A stretch of 64,000 nt of DNA from Halpernia humi (GTDB lineage: Bacteria > Bacteroidota > Bacteroidia > Flavobacteriales > Weeksellaceae): the NCBI RefSeq assembly GCF_900108025.1, contig NZ_FNUS01000007.1, forward strand, positions 1 through 64,000, written 5' to 3'. Below, piece by piece: positions 8,102-17,243 of this stretch (position 1 is the stretch's first letter; the number at the start of each line of letters is the position of its first letter). The notes under the pieces are model-generated. The model made no database searches, had not been told where the DNA came from, and saw only the letters and a program-made list of their open reading frames with translations. The translations under genes and the position numbers were made by a program.

Positions 8102-9652
8102 ATGCAGACAAATTACGACTATATCATCATCGGAAGCGGCGCAGGTGGCGGCACAATCGCATACACTTTAGCCGAAAGTGGGAAAACAATTTTAATATTA
8201 GAACGAGGAAATTTTCTTCCGCAAGAAAAAGAAAATTGGGATACTGTAGAAGTTTTTGAAAAAGAAAGGTACCACACCAAAGAAGTTTGGAAAGATAAAA
8301 ACGGTGAAGATTTGCATCCAGGAACAGGTTATTGGGTTGGTGGAAATACGAAAGTTTATGGTGCAGCACTTTTTAGATTAAGAGAAGAGGATTTTGGCGA
8401 AATCCAACATTTTGGTGGCATTAGCCCGAGTTGGCCTTTAAAATATGAAGATTTTGAACCCTTTTATGATAAAGCAGAAAAATTGTTTGACGTACACGGA
8501 AAAGCAGGTGTAGATCCTACAGAACCGTTTCGAAGTGCGCCATTGCCATTTGAGGGCGTTGCAGATGAACCTAGAATTGCAGAAGTTCGGGAAGGTTTAA
8601 CGAAAATGGGACTTCATCCGTTTGATATTCCGCTTGGTGTAAAATTAAATGAAAAAAATCTACTACAAAGCAAATGCATAAAATGCGATACTTGTGATGG
8701 TTTTCCGTGTTTGCTGCATGCGAAAGCAGATTCTGACATCAATTGTATTCGGCCAATAATGAATAGAGAAAATGTAACTTTATTAATAAATGCTAAAGCC
8801 GAAAAATTGCTAACTAACGATGAAGGCACCAAAATTACAGGCGTTGAAACCAATTTAAACGGAGAAAAAATAATTTTTGAAGGCAAAACAGTCATCGTTT
8901 CTTGTGGTGCTATAAATTCTGCTGTTTTATTTTTGAAATCTGCTAATGAAAAACATCCAAATGGTTTAGCAAACAAAAGCGACCAAGTTGGGCGCAATTT
9001 TATGAAACACCAAAATGCTGCGATGCTCGCGATGAGTTTTAAAGAAAACCCTGTAAAATTTCAAAAAACTTTCGCTATAAATGATTATTATTTTGCCGAT
9101 CCGCAAAACGAAAATTTTAAATTTCCGATGGGCGGCATTCAACTTATGGGAAAAAGCAACCGCTACATGTTGACTGGAGATGCACCCTTTTTCACGCCTT
9201 CGAAAGTATTATCTGAAATGGCCGAGCATTCTGTAGATTGGTGGTTTATGGCGGAAGATTTACCTATGCCAGAAAACCGTGTGGAATGGAAAAATAATCA
9301 AATCCATTTAAATTATACGCCGCACAATGAGGAAGCTTTAGACCAATTGTTAAAAAAATTCTCTAAAGTTTTAACGGAAATGGAGGATCATATTAAATTT
9401 TTACCAGAAAATATTAACGTTAGTAAGAAGATTCCATTGGCTGGTGTTGCGCATCAAAATGGAACTTTAAGATTTGGAAATAATCCTGAAACTTCAGTTT
9501 TGGATATCAACTGCAAAACACACGAGATTGATAATTTATATGTTGTAGATGCCTCGTTTTTCCCAAGTTGTGGCGCGGTAAACCCATCTCTGACGATTAT
9601 TGCAAATGCGATTAGAGTTGGAGAACATTTAATGGCTTTGGAAACTAACTAA
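8102..9652 (+). CDS. GMC family oxidoreductase
   Basis: This 516-residue flavoenzyme belongs to the glucose-methanol-choline oxidoreductase family. The FAD-binding dinucleotide fold opens the protein (IIGSGAGGGTIAYTLAES, then LILERG). A second FAD stretch WVGGNTKVYGAAL follows, and the C-terminal signature is VNPSLTIIANAIRVGEHL. There is no signal peptide, so it is probably cytosolic. A cysteine group at residues 192, 195, 198 and 203 (CIKCDTCDGFPC) lies mid-protein. The substrate is unknown; sugar or alcohol oxidation is the family norm. It is divergent from sdaA and stands alone. Confidence 0.9.
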   Translation: MQTNYDYIIIGSGAGGGTIAYTLAESGKTILILERGNFLPQEKENWDTVEVFEKERYHTKEVWKDKNGEDLHPGTGYWVGGNTKVYGAALFRLREEDFGEIQHFGGISPSWPLKYEDFEPFYDKAEKLFDVHGKAGVDPTEPFRSAPLPFEGVADEPRIAEVREGLTKMGLHPFDIPLGVKLNEKNLLQSKCIKCDTCDGFPCLLHAKADSDINCIRPIMNRENVTLLINAKAEKLLTNDEGTKITGVETNLNGEKIIFEGKTVIVSCGAINSAVLFLKSANEKHPNGLANKSDQVGRNFMKHQNAAMLAMSFKENPVKFQKTFAINDYYFADPQNENFKFPMGGIQLMGKSNRYMLTGDAPFFTPSKVLSEMAEHSVDWWFMAEDLPMPENRVEWKNNQIHLNYTPHNEEALDQLLKKFSKVLTEMEDHIKFLPENINVSKKIPLAGVAHQNGTLRFGNNPETSVLDINCKTHEIDNLYVVDASFFPSCGAVNPSLTIIANAIRVGEHLMALETN

Positions 9653-9893
9653 TATCATTTTGTCATTAAAATTAGTTTAAAAGATTAAACTCCTTCGGAG
9701 TTCTTTTTAATCTTATTCATTTTTTTACACAGATATTGCTCCGATTGAGCATTTTTTTCCGGAAAAAAACCAGGTTAAAATGATAATATAAAAATTTTCA
9801 ATTTCAGATTAATTTTTGAAAAAGAAACTTACAAAGGCAGGAAAAAAAATCTGTAAATCTGACTTTCTACAAACAAGTAAGTGGTTTCAAGAA
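9653..9893. repeat. Bipartite double-hairpin repeat, copy A (9680-9757)
   Basis: This gap holds no gene. AAAGATT (9680-9686) is followed by hairpin AACTCC/GGAGTT (9688-9702) with a T-rich tail, a spacer containing TTACACAGATAT, and a second hairpin TGCTC/GAGCA (9737-9751) followed by a T run. Copies with different stem sequences are at 27253-27331, 62530-62605 (opposite strand) and 62644-62720. Both hairpins with T runs could serve as a terminator for the GMC gene. Confidence 0.75.
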
Positions 9894-10322
9894 TTAAATA
9901 TCTTTAATAAAATCTTCATAATCCAAAAACAAAGTTTCCATTTTATCCATATTTTCAACAAAAAATTCGAAAATATCGCGCCAAGTATTTTTGTTGAAAA
10001 TACTAACGCCAGTTTTTTCTACCCAGATTTTACTGATTATTTTTCCGTTTTGTAAAGTGAAATTTTCATCTAAAAAAAGTTCTGGGATTTCTCCAAGAAA
10101 AAGATTTTCTAAACTTTGTATTTTTTCAAAATAAGCATTTCGGAAAACTTCATCATTCATTTCTATATTTAAAGAAACTTCCGCTTTTTTATTATCGGCG
10201 TAAAATTTAAAGGAAAGATCTTTAATTTTTGTATCATACAACAACCATTTTCGGGGAAAAGATTTCCCGAAAGCAGTCCAAAATTCTTTCTTTAAGGTTG
10301 CGGCTTCTTCTTTTGAAAACAT
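9894..10322 (-). CDS. DUF4268-like hypothetical protein
   Basis: This 142-residue soluble protein begins MFSKEEAATLKKEFW and contains SFPRKWLLYDTKIKDLSFKF. I recognise this as the DUF4268-type domain common in flavobacteria; its function is not known. An in-frame ATG 36 nt further upstream exists (10358), but the duplicated copy of this gene's beginning at 10742-10792 keeps the ATG at 10320-10322 and the A-rich run before it, supporting the shorter start. There is no signal peptide or membrane segment. The family assignment is from memory of the N-terminal pattern. Confidence 0.75.
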   Translation of the reverse strand: MFSKEEAATLKKEFWTAFGKSFPRKWLLYDTKIKDLSFKFYADNKKAEVSLNIEMNDEVFRNAYFEKIQSLENLFLGEIPELFLDENFTLQNGKIISKIWVEKTGVSIFNKNTWRDIFEFFVENMDKMETLFLDYEDFIKDI

Positions 10323-10359
10323 TTTTTTCTTATTTACTTTTCGAACTTTAAAATACATG

Positions 10360-10704
10360 CTATTTGAAATCTATGTCGTAACATAGCACTTTTAAATTTT
10401 TATTGAGAATAATGCAGTAATTGCTATTTGGTAATTTATAGATTGTATCTCCAACAGTTATTTTATTATAAAGTTCTGAGGTAGAATTAATAAAATTTTC
10501 TTTATTTTTAATTTTCAAATCTTTACAGAGCAAAATTTCATTTCTTAGATTATATTTTTTAAAGACCACAGCTTTAAAAGAGGAATCAAACAATTCTTTA
10601 TTATCTTTTTTTTCTAAAGAATTTGAATATAGCCAACCAGATATTAATGCTATAATTATAACAATTTTAAAAACAAGATCACTATTATTTTTTAAAAACT
10701 GCAT
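10360..10704 (-). CDS. Small membrane-anchored hypothetical protein
   Basis: The 114-residue product has one hydrophobic segment at about residues 10-28 (LVFKIVIIIALISGWLY), then a lysine-rich soluble part with a cysteine pair (C59, and C102 in SNYCIILN). The likely topology is an N-terminal anchor with an extracytoplasmic domain. I do not recognise a family. It lies between the DUF4268-like gene and a duplicated fragment of that gene's start, so it appears to have been inserted there. Confidence 0.6.
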   Translation of the reverse strand: MQFLKNNSDLVFKIVIIIALISGWLYSNSLEKKDNKELFDSSFKAVVFKKYNLRNEILLCKDLKIKNKENFINSTSELYNKITVGDTIYKLPNSNYCIILNKNLKVLCYDIDFK

Positions 10705-10741
10705 TTATCAAAAATTTATTAATTAAATGATTTTAAAAATT

Positions 10742-10792
10742 CAAAATTCTTTCTTTAAAGTCGCGGCTTCTTCTTTTGAAAACATTTTTTTT
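10742..10792 (-). pseudogene. Duplicated 5' fragment of the DUF4268-like gene
   Basis: Read on the minus strand, this encodes MFSKEEAATLKKEF, identical to the first residues of the DUF4268-like protein, and differs from 10279-10328 at only two positions by eye. It includes the ATG and the A-rich run before it. The reading frame does not continue as the gene. It is a remnant or target duplication flanking the 413-bp segment with the small membrane gene. Confidence 0.8.
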
Positions 10793-10879
10793 AATTATTG
10801 GTCACGGCTTTTTGTAATTATTGCCGAAAGTCGGAAGACTTTGCGCAGCGCGGTTTAAACATAGGATATTCCGCAAACA

Positions 10880-11665
10880 TTAAATAAGTTTTTCTTTATA
10901 TTTCGAGCCTAAATAATATAATATTGGAATTAAAATTAAAATCCAAATTAAAAAAATTCGGTTAGGTGTTAGAAAGTGAGTAGCGCTTTCAGTCTGAATA
11001 ACATTGTGCGTTACATAAAAAAAAACATTTCCAGACCAATGCATAAAACCAGTAATCCAAAGATTCTTAGTTAAAATCAAGGGAATAATAAGTAAAACAC
11101 CCAAGAAAAAAATATAACTCAAAGTATCAAAACTTTCATTAAGCCTGTAGATGTGATTTAATAAATAGACAAGAGAAGAAATTAGTACAATCCATATAAC
11201 TTTTATTTTATTATTAAATAAATTGAACACAGTTGCGCGAGTCAAAACGTCTTCCGAAAATGATGAAAACATAACACCGAAAGCAAATGGCAAACTTAAT
11301 TTTAATATATCTTTCCAATCAGGAATGTTCGTAATAAATTCAACTCTAATTGAAAGCGAAATTAAATAAGGAATTGCATATAATAAAAGGCCTAAAAATA
11401 TCCCTATCATAAAATGTTTGAGTTTCAATTTCGAAAATGATAATCCCCAAAATGTAAGACCATTGTTCATATTCCAGTTTCCAAAAAACCAAGCCGTTAT
11501 AAAAAAAAGGAACTGAAAACCAAAAAACCCTGCAATATTATTATTAAATAAAAGCATGTACTCAGCGGAATGGTAAAGCAAAAATAAAACAATAAATGAG
11601 ACAGAAATTTTTAGCACTTCTAAATGTCTTGCTTTTAAATCTAAATTTCGAAAAATTTTACCCAT
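10880..11665 (-). CDS. CPBP family intramembrane glutamic endopeptidase
   Basis: This 261-residue protein has about seven to eight hydrophobic segments, consistent with the CPBP (Abi) family of intramembrane proteases. The catalytic E-E/D-x-x-x-R motif is seen as SEDVLTRATVFNLF. The second motif with a conserved His is LLNHIYRL, and the third is FMHWSGNVFFY. Family members range from CAAX-processing-like proteases to bacteriocin self-immunity proteins; the substrate is unknown. It sits in a small accessory patch with a duplicated gene fragment. Confidence 0.75.
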   Translation of the reverse strand: MGKIFRNLDLKARHLEVLKISVSFIVLFLLYHSAEYMLLFNNNIAGFFGFQFLFFITAWFFGNWNMNNGLTFWGLSFSKLKLKHFMIGIFLGLLLYAIPYLISLSIRVEFITNIPDWKDILKLSLPFAFGVMFSSFSEDVLTRATVFNLFNNKIKVIWIVLISSLVYLLNHIYRLNESFDTLSYIFFLGVLLIIPLILTKNLWITGFMHWSGNVFFYVTHNVIQTESATHFLTPNRIFLIWILILIPILYYLGSKYKEKLI

Positions 11666-11743
11666 TTCAAAAGTTTAATTTTTTTCCTTGAATTCTAAAA
11701 TATTACAATTATCATATTTAACACTTTAATCTTGTGTAAAATT

Positions 11744-12937
11744 TTAAATCACGCCCAATTCTTTCCCCACTTTTGTGAAACCTGCAATTGCTTTATCCAA
11801 CTGTTCTTTGCTGTGCGCCGCAGAAAGTTGCACGCGAATTCTGGCTTTTCCTTTTGGCACGACGGGGAAGAAAAAACCGATGACATAAATGCCTTCATCC
11901 ATTAATTTTTCCGCCATTTTCTGCGCCAAAGGTGCGTCGTAAAGCATCACAGGAACAATTGCCGCATCGCCATCTGGAATATCAAAACCTTTGGCTTTCA
12001 TTTCTTTACGGAAATATTCTGCGTTTTCCATCACTTTGTCTCGCAAAGAAGTGTCGTTTGAAATCATTTCTAAGACTTTTATGGATGCGCCCACAATTCC
12101 TGGCGCGAGAGAATTTGAAAATAAATACGGACGCGAACGTTGACGCAACATATCAATAATTTCTTTTTTACCGGACGTAAATCCGCCCATTGCACCGCCC
12201 AAAGCCTTGCCCAAAGTTCCGGTGATAATATCCACTCTTCCCATTACGTTGTTTGCTTCGTGCGTTCCGCGACCGGTTTTGCCGATAAATCCTGTGGCGT
12301 GACAATCATCTACCATAACCAAAGCGCCGTATTTATCGGCTAAGTCACAAATTCCTGCTAAATTAGCGACGATTCCGTCCATTGAGAAAACACCGTCTGT
12401 GACGATAATTGTATGGCGGTGATTTTGTTTTGAAGCCTCAATTAATTGCGCTTCTAAATCTGCCATATTATTGTTTTCGTATCGGTATCTCGCTGCTTTA
12501 CAAAGTCTTACACCATCAATAATGGATGCGTGATTTAATGAATCTGAAATTATACAATCTTCTGCTGTAAATAATGGCTCAAAAACACCACCATTGGCGT
12601 CAAAACATGCGGCGTATAAAATGGTATCTTCCATTCCTAAAAATTCTGAAATTTTGCTTTCTAAAGTTTTGTGAATATCCTGAGTTCCACAGATAAAACG
12701 AACGGAAGACAAGCCGAAACCGTGAGAATCCATCATTTCTTTGGCCGCTTTTATGACTTCTGAATTATCGGAAAGTCCGAGATAATTATTCGCGCAAAAG
12801 TTGAGTAATTCTTTGCCATTTGCAGTAATTTCTGCCGATTGTGGCGAAGAGATGATGCGTTCTTTTTTGTATAAACCTTCGTTTTCGATAGTTTGAAGTT
12901 CGGATTGTAGAGTTTGAAGAAATTTTTGTGAAAGCAT
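11744..12937 (-). CDS. kbl: Glycine C-acetyltransferase (2-amino-3-ketobutyrate CoA ligase)
   Basis: This is a PLP enzyme of the alpha-oxoamine synthase family that cleaves 2-amino-3-oxobutyrate with CoA to glycine and acetyl-CoA in threonine breakdown. It is 397 residues, like E. coli Kbl, with PLP-lysine at residue 244 ([15 protein letters not shown]). [11 protein letters not shown] and [11 protein letters not shown] are further signatures. No threonine dehydrogenase gene is adjacent. The 5' side carries a low-complexity tandem repeat. Confidence 0.93.
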   Translation of the reverse strand: MLSQKFLQTLQSELQTIENEGLYKKERIISSPQSAEITANGKELLNFCANNYLGLSDNSEVIKAAKEMMDSHGFGLSSVRFICGTQDIHKTLESKISEFLGMEDTILYAACFDANGGVFEPLFTAEDCIISDSLNHASIIDGVRLCKAARYRYENNNMADLEAQLIEASKQNHRHTIIVTDGVFSMDGIVANLAGICDLADKYGALVMVDDCHATGFIGKTGRGTHEANNVMGRVDIITGTLGKALGGAMGGFTSGKKEIIDMLRQRSRPYLFSNSLAPGIVGASIKVLEMISNDTSLRDKVMENAEYFRKEMKAKGFDIPDGDAAIVPVMLYDAPLAQKMAEKLMDEGIYVIGFFFPVVPKGKARIRVQLSAAHSKEQLDKAIAGFTKVGKELGVI

Positions 12938-13532
12938 GATTTTAGATGTTAGATTTGAGATTTGAGATTTGTGATGTGAGATGTGAGATTTGAGATATTA
13001 GTTTAAAATCTGTAAAATTATTGAGTCGCTAAATTACGAAAAATGGAAATGATTTTTGGTTTTGATTTTGAAAATTGCAATTCTATGTAATGAAATGATT
13101 CTAAGGAATTTGTTGATTATAGTGAAATTTTAAAATCAAAACTTTAATTTGAAGATTATTAAGTTTTTTCGGGACTTTTGGTTTTACTAAAAAACTTTGT
13201 CAAAGTACTTGCTCTGCGCTTTAAAACTTTGACAAAGTGGATGGGATTTCTTGCAGGAATTATTCGGAATTATTGGAATTATTTGGATTTTCCGGATTTT
13301 AAAAATCTAAACTTTAAATTATATTATTAACAACTAGAATTATGAAGATTTGGAGATTATTTTGTTTTTTCGAGTCGTTTAGTTTTACTAAAAAACTTTG
13401 TCAACGTACTTGCTTTGCGCTTTAAAACTTTGACAAAGTGGAGCGAAATATATAAAAACTTTGTCAAAGTACTTGCTTTGCGCTTTTAAACTTTGACAAA
13501 GTGGATGAAAATATATTTTTGAAAAAGTACGT
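12938..13532. repeat. Intergenic repeats: short tandem array and three copies of one hairpin
   Basis: There is no gene in these 595 bp. From 12951 to about 12998 is a degenerate tandem array of GAGATTT-like units just before kbl. Three near-identical about 50-bp hairpins follow at 13191-13240, 13392-13441 and 13455-13504. The arms are ACTTTGTCAAAGT and ACTTTGACAAAGT, with TACTTGCTTTGCGC between. The first two copies share extra left flank (GTTTTACTAAAA). The last ends 29 bp from the M1 peptidase stop and may act in 3'-end formation. Confidence 0.8.
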
Positions 13533-15464
13533 TTATTCTTTAATAAATTTAAAATTCTGACCTGCAATTTTTAAAATGTAAAAACCTTTAGCAAAACCAG
13601 AAATATTAATATTTGAGTTCGGGTAGAATTTTCCACTTTTAACTTTTCTGCCATCGGCTGAATAAATTTCAAAAATTTCGCTTGTTTGTAAACCAAAAAT
13701 TGTTAAAGAATTTTTGGCTGGATTTGGATAGATTTGAAGTTTAGAATTTATTGAATTTTGGTTTGTTTGCAAATTTGAGTTTTGCGTTATAGTTGAGTTT
13801 TTCTCGAGGATTTGCAACTCATAATTGAATTCAACATTAGCAACAGTAAAATTTAGTGGTTCAGTAAAATATTGATTATTACTGTCATTATCTAAAGCAA
13901 AATAGGCGGTTTCGCCCAAAGTTCCTGTCACTTTTATTGGCAATGGTATTTTAAAATAAGAAACGGAAGAATCGCTTTGTGTTTGTGAAATTTTAAATGT
14001 AATACTTTGGTTTACAGAAGATTGTTTATATTGAATAGTATAAGTGGGATAGCCTTGTCCGTAAATCCATTCGTTAAAAAATTCTGTAAAATCTTTGCCA
14101 GTTGATTGAAGTAATGAATTTTTAAAATCTTCAGTTTTTGCGTAATTGTAAGCCAAATTTGGTCGGGAATTATAATCTCTTAAAGCCTGATAGAAATTAT
14201 CATCACCCAAAATCCATTTCAACATTCTTAGCACATAACCTCCTTTTGCATAAGATAAACGACCGTCAAAAATGGCATTAATATTTGCTAAATTGACATC
14301 AGAAACGTAAACACTTCCGCTTGGCAGCGATGTAATGAAATTTTTTTGATTTAATAAATAGGCTTGAAATTCTGCGGGCGTATTTAATAATTTTTCGCGT
14401 GTAAGATGCTCGCCAAAAGTTGCAAAACCTTCATTTAGCCAAATGTCGTTCCAAGCGCCGCAAGTTATTTTATCACCAAACCATTGGTGAGCAAGTTCGT
14501 GAGCGATTAAAGTCTGCGTCCAGCCGCCCATAGAAGTTATTGTAGCGTGTTCCATGCCGCCGCCCCAGCCAAATTCCATGTGACCGTATTTTTCATTTCG
14601 GTAGGGATAATCGCCAAAAAACTGCTCATAAACTGGGAGAATTTGTTTCGTCCAATCGATGATGCTCATTTTGTTGGCATCCGCTGCGGTAGAAGGATAA
14701 ACATAATTTACAAAAGGAAAAGGCGGTGTAGAAATCACATCATTAAATTTGGTATAATTGGTGATTCCTAAAGCGATTAGATACGCTGGAATTGGATATT
14801 TAGTTTGCCAAAATGTGGTTTTATTAGCGCCAGAAACTGTTTCAGAAATTAATTTTCCGTTTGAAGCCACATTATATTGCGAAGGCGCCGTTACAATCAT
14901 TTGAATTTTTTCAATTTTATCATTCATACTTTGCTTTGTGGGAAACCATTCTTGCGCACCGTAAGGTTCAGAAAGCGTGTATAAAACTGGTGTTCCGCTC
15001 TGTGTGCTGGTTGTGAATGCTCCTGTTGAAAGATCTGGAATCCCAGAATATTTTATTGAAAGTGAATCTAAAGTATTAGAAGGAAGCGCATTAGCAAAAT
15101 CAATTTTCAATTCTTTTGTCGGAAGTTGGGTAAAAGTGAGATTATTACCATGAAATTTCACTTCAGAAACCGTTAAAGTATTGGCCAAATCAAAATAAAT
15201 TGAATTTATATTTTGATTGGGAACAAATGCTGAAGTTACAATCCCCGTAACCTTTTGTACAGAAGGATCTAATTGTAATTCTAATCTTTGAGATTTCAAA
15301 TCATAATTTAAAGTATTGGGATTTATATTAAACGAAATCATTTTTTGATAAGTGCCTGCTTCGCCGTTTATCATTGCTTTTCTATCTCTCTCTTCGCTAA
15401 TATTTTGCGCCGAAAGAAAGGGGGTAAAACAGTACAAAATAATAATTAAATATATTTGTTTCAT
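13533..15464 (-). CDS. Secreted M1 family aminopeptidase with type IX secretion tail
   Basis: This is a zinc aminopeptidase of family M1. From the chosen start it has a signal peptide (MKQIYLIIILYCFTPFLSAQ), an exopeptidase motif GGGMEHA (about 301-307), and the zinc site HELAHQWFGDK with His322, Glu323 and His326, plus the third ligand Glu345 in NEGFATFGEH. The last about 75 residues match the type IX secretion sorting domain (YPNPAKNSLTIFG, GFYILKI), so it should be exported to the surface or outside. The frame is open to 15515, but codons before 15464 come from a repeated upstream element, so the ATG before the signal peptide is used. Confidence 0.9.
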   Translation of the reverse strand: MKQIYLIIILYCFTPFLSAQNISEERDRKAMINGEAGTYQKMISFNINPNTLNYDLKSQRLELQLDPSVQKVTGIVTSAFVPNQNINSIYFDLANTLTVSEVKFHGNNLTFTQLPTKELKIDFANALPSNTLDSLSIKYSGIPDLSTGAFTTSTQSGTPVLYTLSEPYGAQEWFPTKQSMNDKIEKIQMIVTAPSQYNVASNGKLISETVSGANKTTFWQTKYPIPAYLIALGITNYTKFNDVISTPPFPFVNYVYPSTAADANKMSIIDWTKQILPVYEQFFGDYPYRNEKYGHMEFGWGGGMEHATITSMGGWTQTLIAHELAHQWFGDKITCGAWNDIWLNEGFATFGEHLTREKLLNTPAEFQAYLLNQKNFITSLPSGSVYVSDVNLANINAIFDGRLSYAKGGYVLRMLKWILGDDNFYQALRDYNSRPNLAYNYAKTEDFKNSLLQSTGKDFTEFFNEWIYGQGYPTYTIQYKQSSVNQSITFKISQTQSDSSVSYFKIPLPIKVTGTLGETAYFALDNDSNNQYFTEPLNFTVANVEFNYELQILEKNSTITQNSNLQTNQNSINSKLQIYPNPAKNSLTIFGLQTSEIFEIYSADGRKVKSGKFYPNSNINISGFAKGFYILKIAGQNFKFIKE

Positions 15465-15557
15465 ATGTAAATATTTATTGTTTTTAAGGTCATATGTTAT
15501 CGCCCTAATCTTCATTTGTGTTGGTTTGCAATTTTATTATAGGCGATTTCATTTAAT
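15462..15557 (-). promoter_or_regulatory. Repeated 5' element, copy 1 (before M1 peptidase)
   Basis: In gene orientation this reads GAAATCGCC, a 35-45-nt loop containing GCAAACCAACACAAATGAA, then GGCGATAACATATGACC, then an A-rich stretch ending at ATATG, the start codon. GAAATCGCC/GGCGAT can pair. Copies lie at 32021-32118 and 30796-30893. The 17-bp block is at 15488-15504. Confidence 0.75.
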
Positions 15558-15583
15558 GAAAATTTAAATAGTAAAGATAAAAA

Positions 15584-15613
15584 AAACCTTCCGATAATGT
15601 AATCAAAAGGTTT
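15584..15613 (-). terminator. Rho-independent-type terminator after dacB
   Basis: On the minus strand the stem AAACCTT/AAGGTTT (7 bp, 16-nt loop) is followed by a run of T, directly downstream of the dacB stop. Confidence 0.6.
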
Positions 15614-15635
15614 CTCATTTGCGAATTTAGAAATT

Positions 15636-17093
15636 TTACAATTCTAACGTTGGTATCAATAACTCTTCCATTTTTTTCTTAACATCAGCAACTGAACCAG
15701 CATAATTATTAACTAACAAAGAAAAAGTTAACGTTTTGCCAGTTTTTGTTTTAATGTAACCAGCAAGTGCTTTTACTTTATTTAAAGTCCCTGTTTTTGC
15801 GAAAATTTGGCCGTTGGCATCGCCGTATAAAAACATTCTTCTTAATGTTCCAGATTGCCCTGCGACCGGTAAAGATTCAAAATAATCTTTAAAATAAGAT
15901 TCATGCATTCTGCTTGCTAAAAATTTTACTTGTGCAATTGGCGTTACCGTGTTGCTGTGAGACAAACCGCTTCCATCGATATAATTTAAACCATTCAAAT
16001 CAAAGCCAATATTCGTGAGATGATTGATTACTGCTTTTTTACCAGAAGTAACTGATTGATCTCCGTATTTTTGGAATCCCACCATTCTCATAATTGCTTC
16101 CGCTAAAGCATTATCACTATGTTGATTAGTATAGTGCACGATGTCTAATAAAGTAGGCGATTCATAAGTATAAAGCACATTTCTGTGATCGGCCGTTGTT
16201 TGGGTTTTTAAATTAATAACAGAACCCGTAATCGGCAATTTACTTTTATTTAAAGAATTTTTTAAAAGTGTTGCTAAATATGAGGGCGCTTCTGGCAACG
16301 CCGTACTTAGATAATTTTTACCATCAAACACATCAGCAAAAGCCATTTTGTTGGTGAATGGAGAAACATAAAAATACCTTTCGGTTTCGTTGAATGGATT
16401 TTTTGCAGGAACAATCAACTTCTCATTTCTTGGATCAACATCTGCTGTAGAACCAGCCGGTAAATAATAACTTCCATCTTCTACCCAAACAATATTTTCT
16501 GGTAAAATCGGGCTTTTATTCACTTTAAAAACAGCAGTTTGAATAATGATATTGCCTTTAATTTTTTTGATACCAGCATCAGCAATGGCGTGAATATAAT
16601 CTGTAACAATTTGTGTGTAAGATGCAGCACCCGCCTTTCTCGTTCCCAAAGAAGGATCGCCGCTGCCAACGATGTATAAATTTCCCGTAAGCGTGCCATC
16701 TTCATCAATATCACCTTTATATTCGAGTTGAGTTTTCCACTTAAACTTATCGCCCAAAAGACCAAAAGCCGTATCCGTCGTTAATAATTTAGTTGTAGAA
16801 GCGGGCACAAGAGGCGCTGTTTCATTATAAGAACTAATAATTTTTTTTGCAACAGGATCATAAACTACAAATCCCCAATTTGCATGACGCAAAACAGGAT
16901 CGCTCATCATTTTGGTAATTCCGTTATCTACTTCTTCTTTTGCTGCATTTATATTTACTGAAGGAATTTCTTTTTCATTCGGTTGATTATCAGCGGCTGA
17001 ATAATATTTATTGGATGCAAAAGTACCTTGCGAAAAAGCAAAAACTGAAACTGAAAATGTCGAAAGTAAAAGAAGATTTTTTAGTTTTATCAT
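15636..17093 (-). CDS. dacB: D-alanyl-D-alanine carboxypeptidase/endopeptidase, PBP4 type
   Basis: This is a penicillin-binding protein of the PBP4/DacB (S13) family that trims or opens peptidoglycan crosslinks in the periplasm. It is 485 residues with a signal peptide (about 1-26, STFSVSVFAFSQGTFA). The three catalytic motifs are present: SxxK at Ser99-Lys102 (PASTTKLL), SxN at Ser326-Asn328 (HSDNALAEA) and KTG at 433-435 (FAKTGTLNKV). A TAATTTTG box on the minus strand at 17171-17178 may be its -7 element. Confidence 0.93.
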   Translation of the reverse strand: MIKLKNLLLLSTFSVSVFAFSQGTFASNKYYSAADNQPNEKEIPSVNINAAKEEVDNGITKMMSDPVLRHANWGFVVYDPVAKKIISSYNETAPLVPASTTKLLTTDTAFGLLGDKFKWKTQLEYKGDIDEDGTLTGNLYIVGSGDPSLGTRKAGAASYTQIVTDYIHAIADAGIKKIKGNIIIQTAVFKVNKSPILPENIVWVEDGSYYLPAGSTADVDPRNEKLIVPAKNPFNETERYFYVSPFTNKMAFADVFDGKNYLSTALPEAPSYLATLLKNSLNKSKLPITGSVINLKTQTTADHRNVLYTYESPTLLDIVHYTNQHSDNALAEAIMRMVGFQKYGDQSVTSGKKAVINHLTNIGFDLNGLNYIDGSGLSHSNTVTPIAQVKFLASRMHESYFKDYFESLPVAGQSGTLRRMFLYGDANGQIFAKTGTLNKVKALAGYIKTKTGKTLTFSLLVNNYAGSVADVKKKMEELLIPTLEL

Positions 17094-17243
17094 TTATTAT
17101 TTTATTTATAAATTCCGCCAAATAGTGGATTTATTTTAATTAAAGATAAGAAATTATATTTAAAAACGTTCAAAATTAGAAATTATTGCCGAATGAAACG
17201 CCCATAAAACCTATAAATTGTCGATAAAAACTGTTAAATTATG

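Noticed and set aside
9816-10055. Plus-strand frame opposite the DUF4268-like gene
   Set aside because: It lies antisense to a coherent gene, has low-complexity composition and no recognisable domain.
13191-13504. Three spaced repeats as a CRISPR array
   Set aside because: Only three copies, irregular spacing (151 and 13 bp between copies), self-complementary units and no cas genes.
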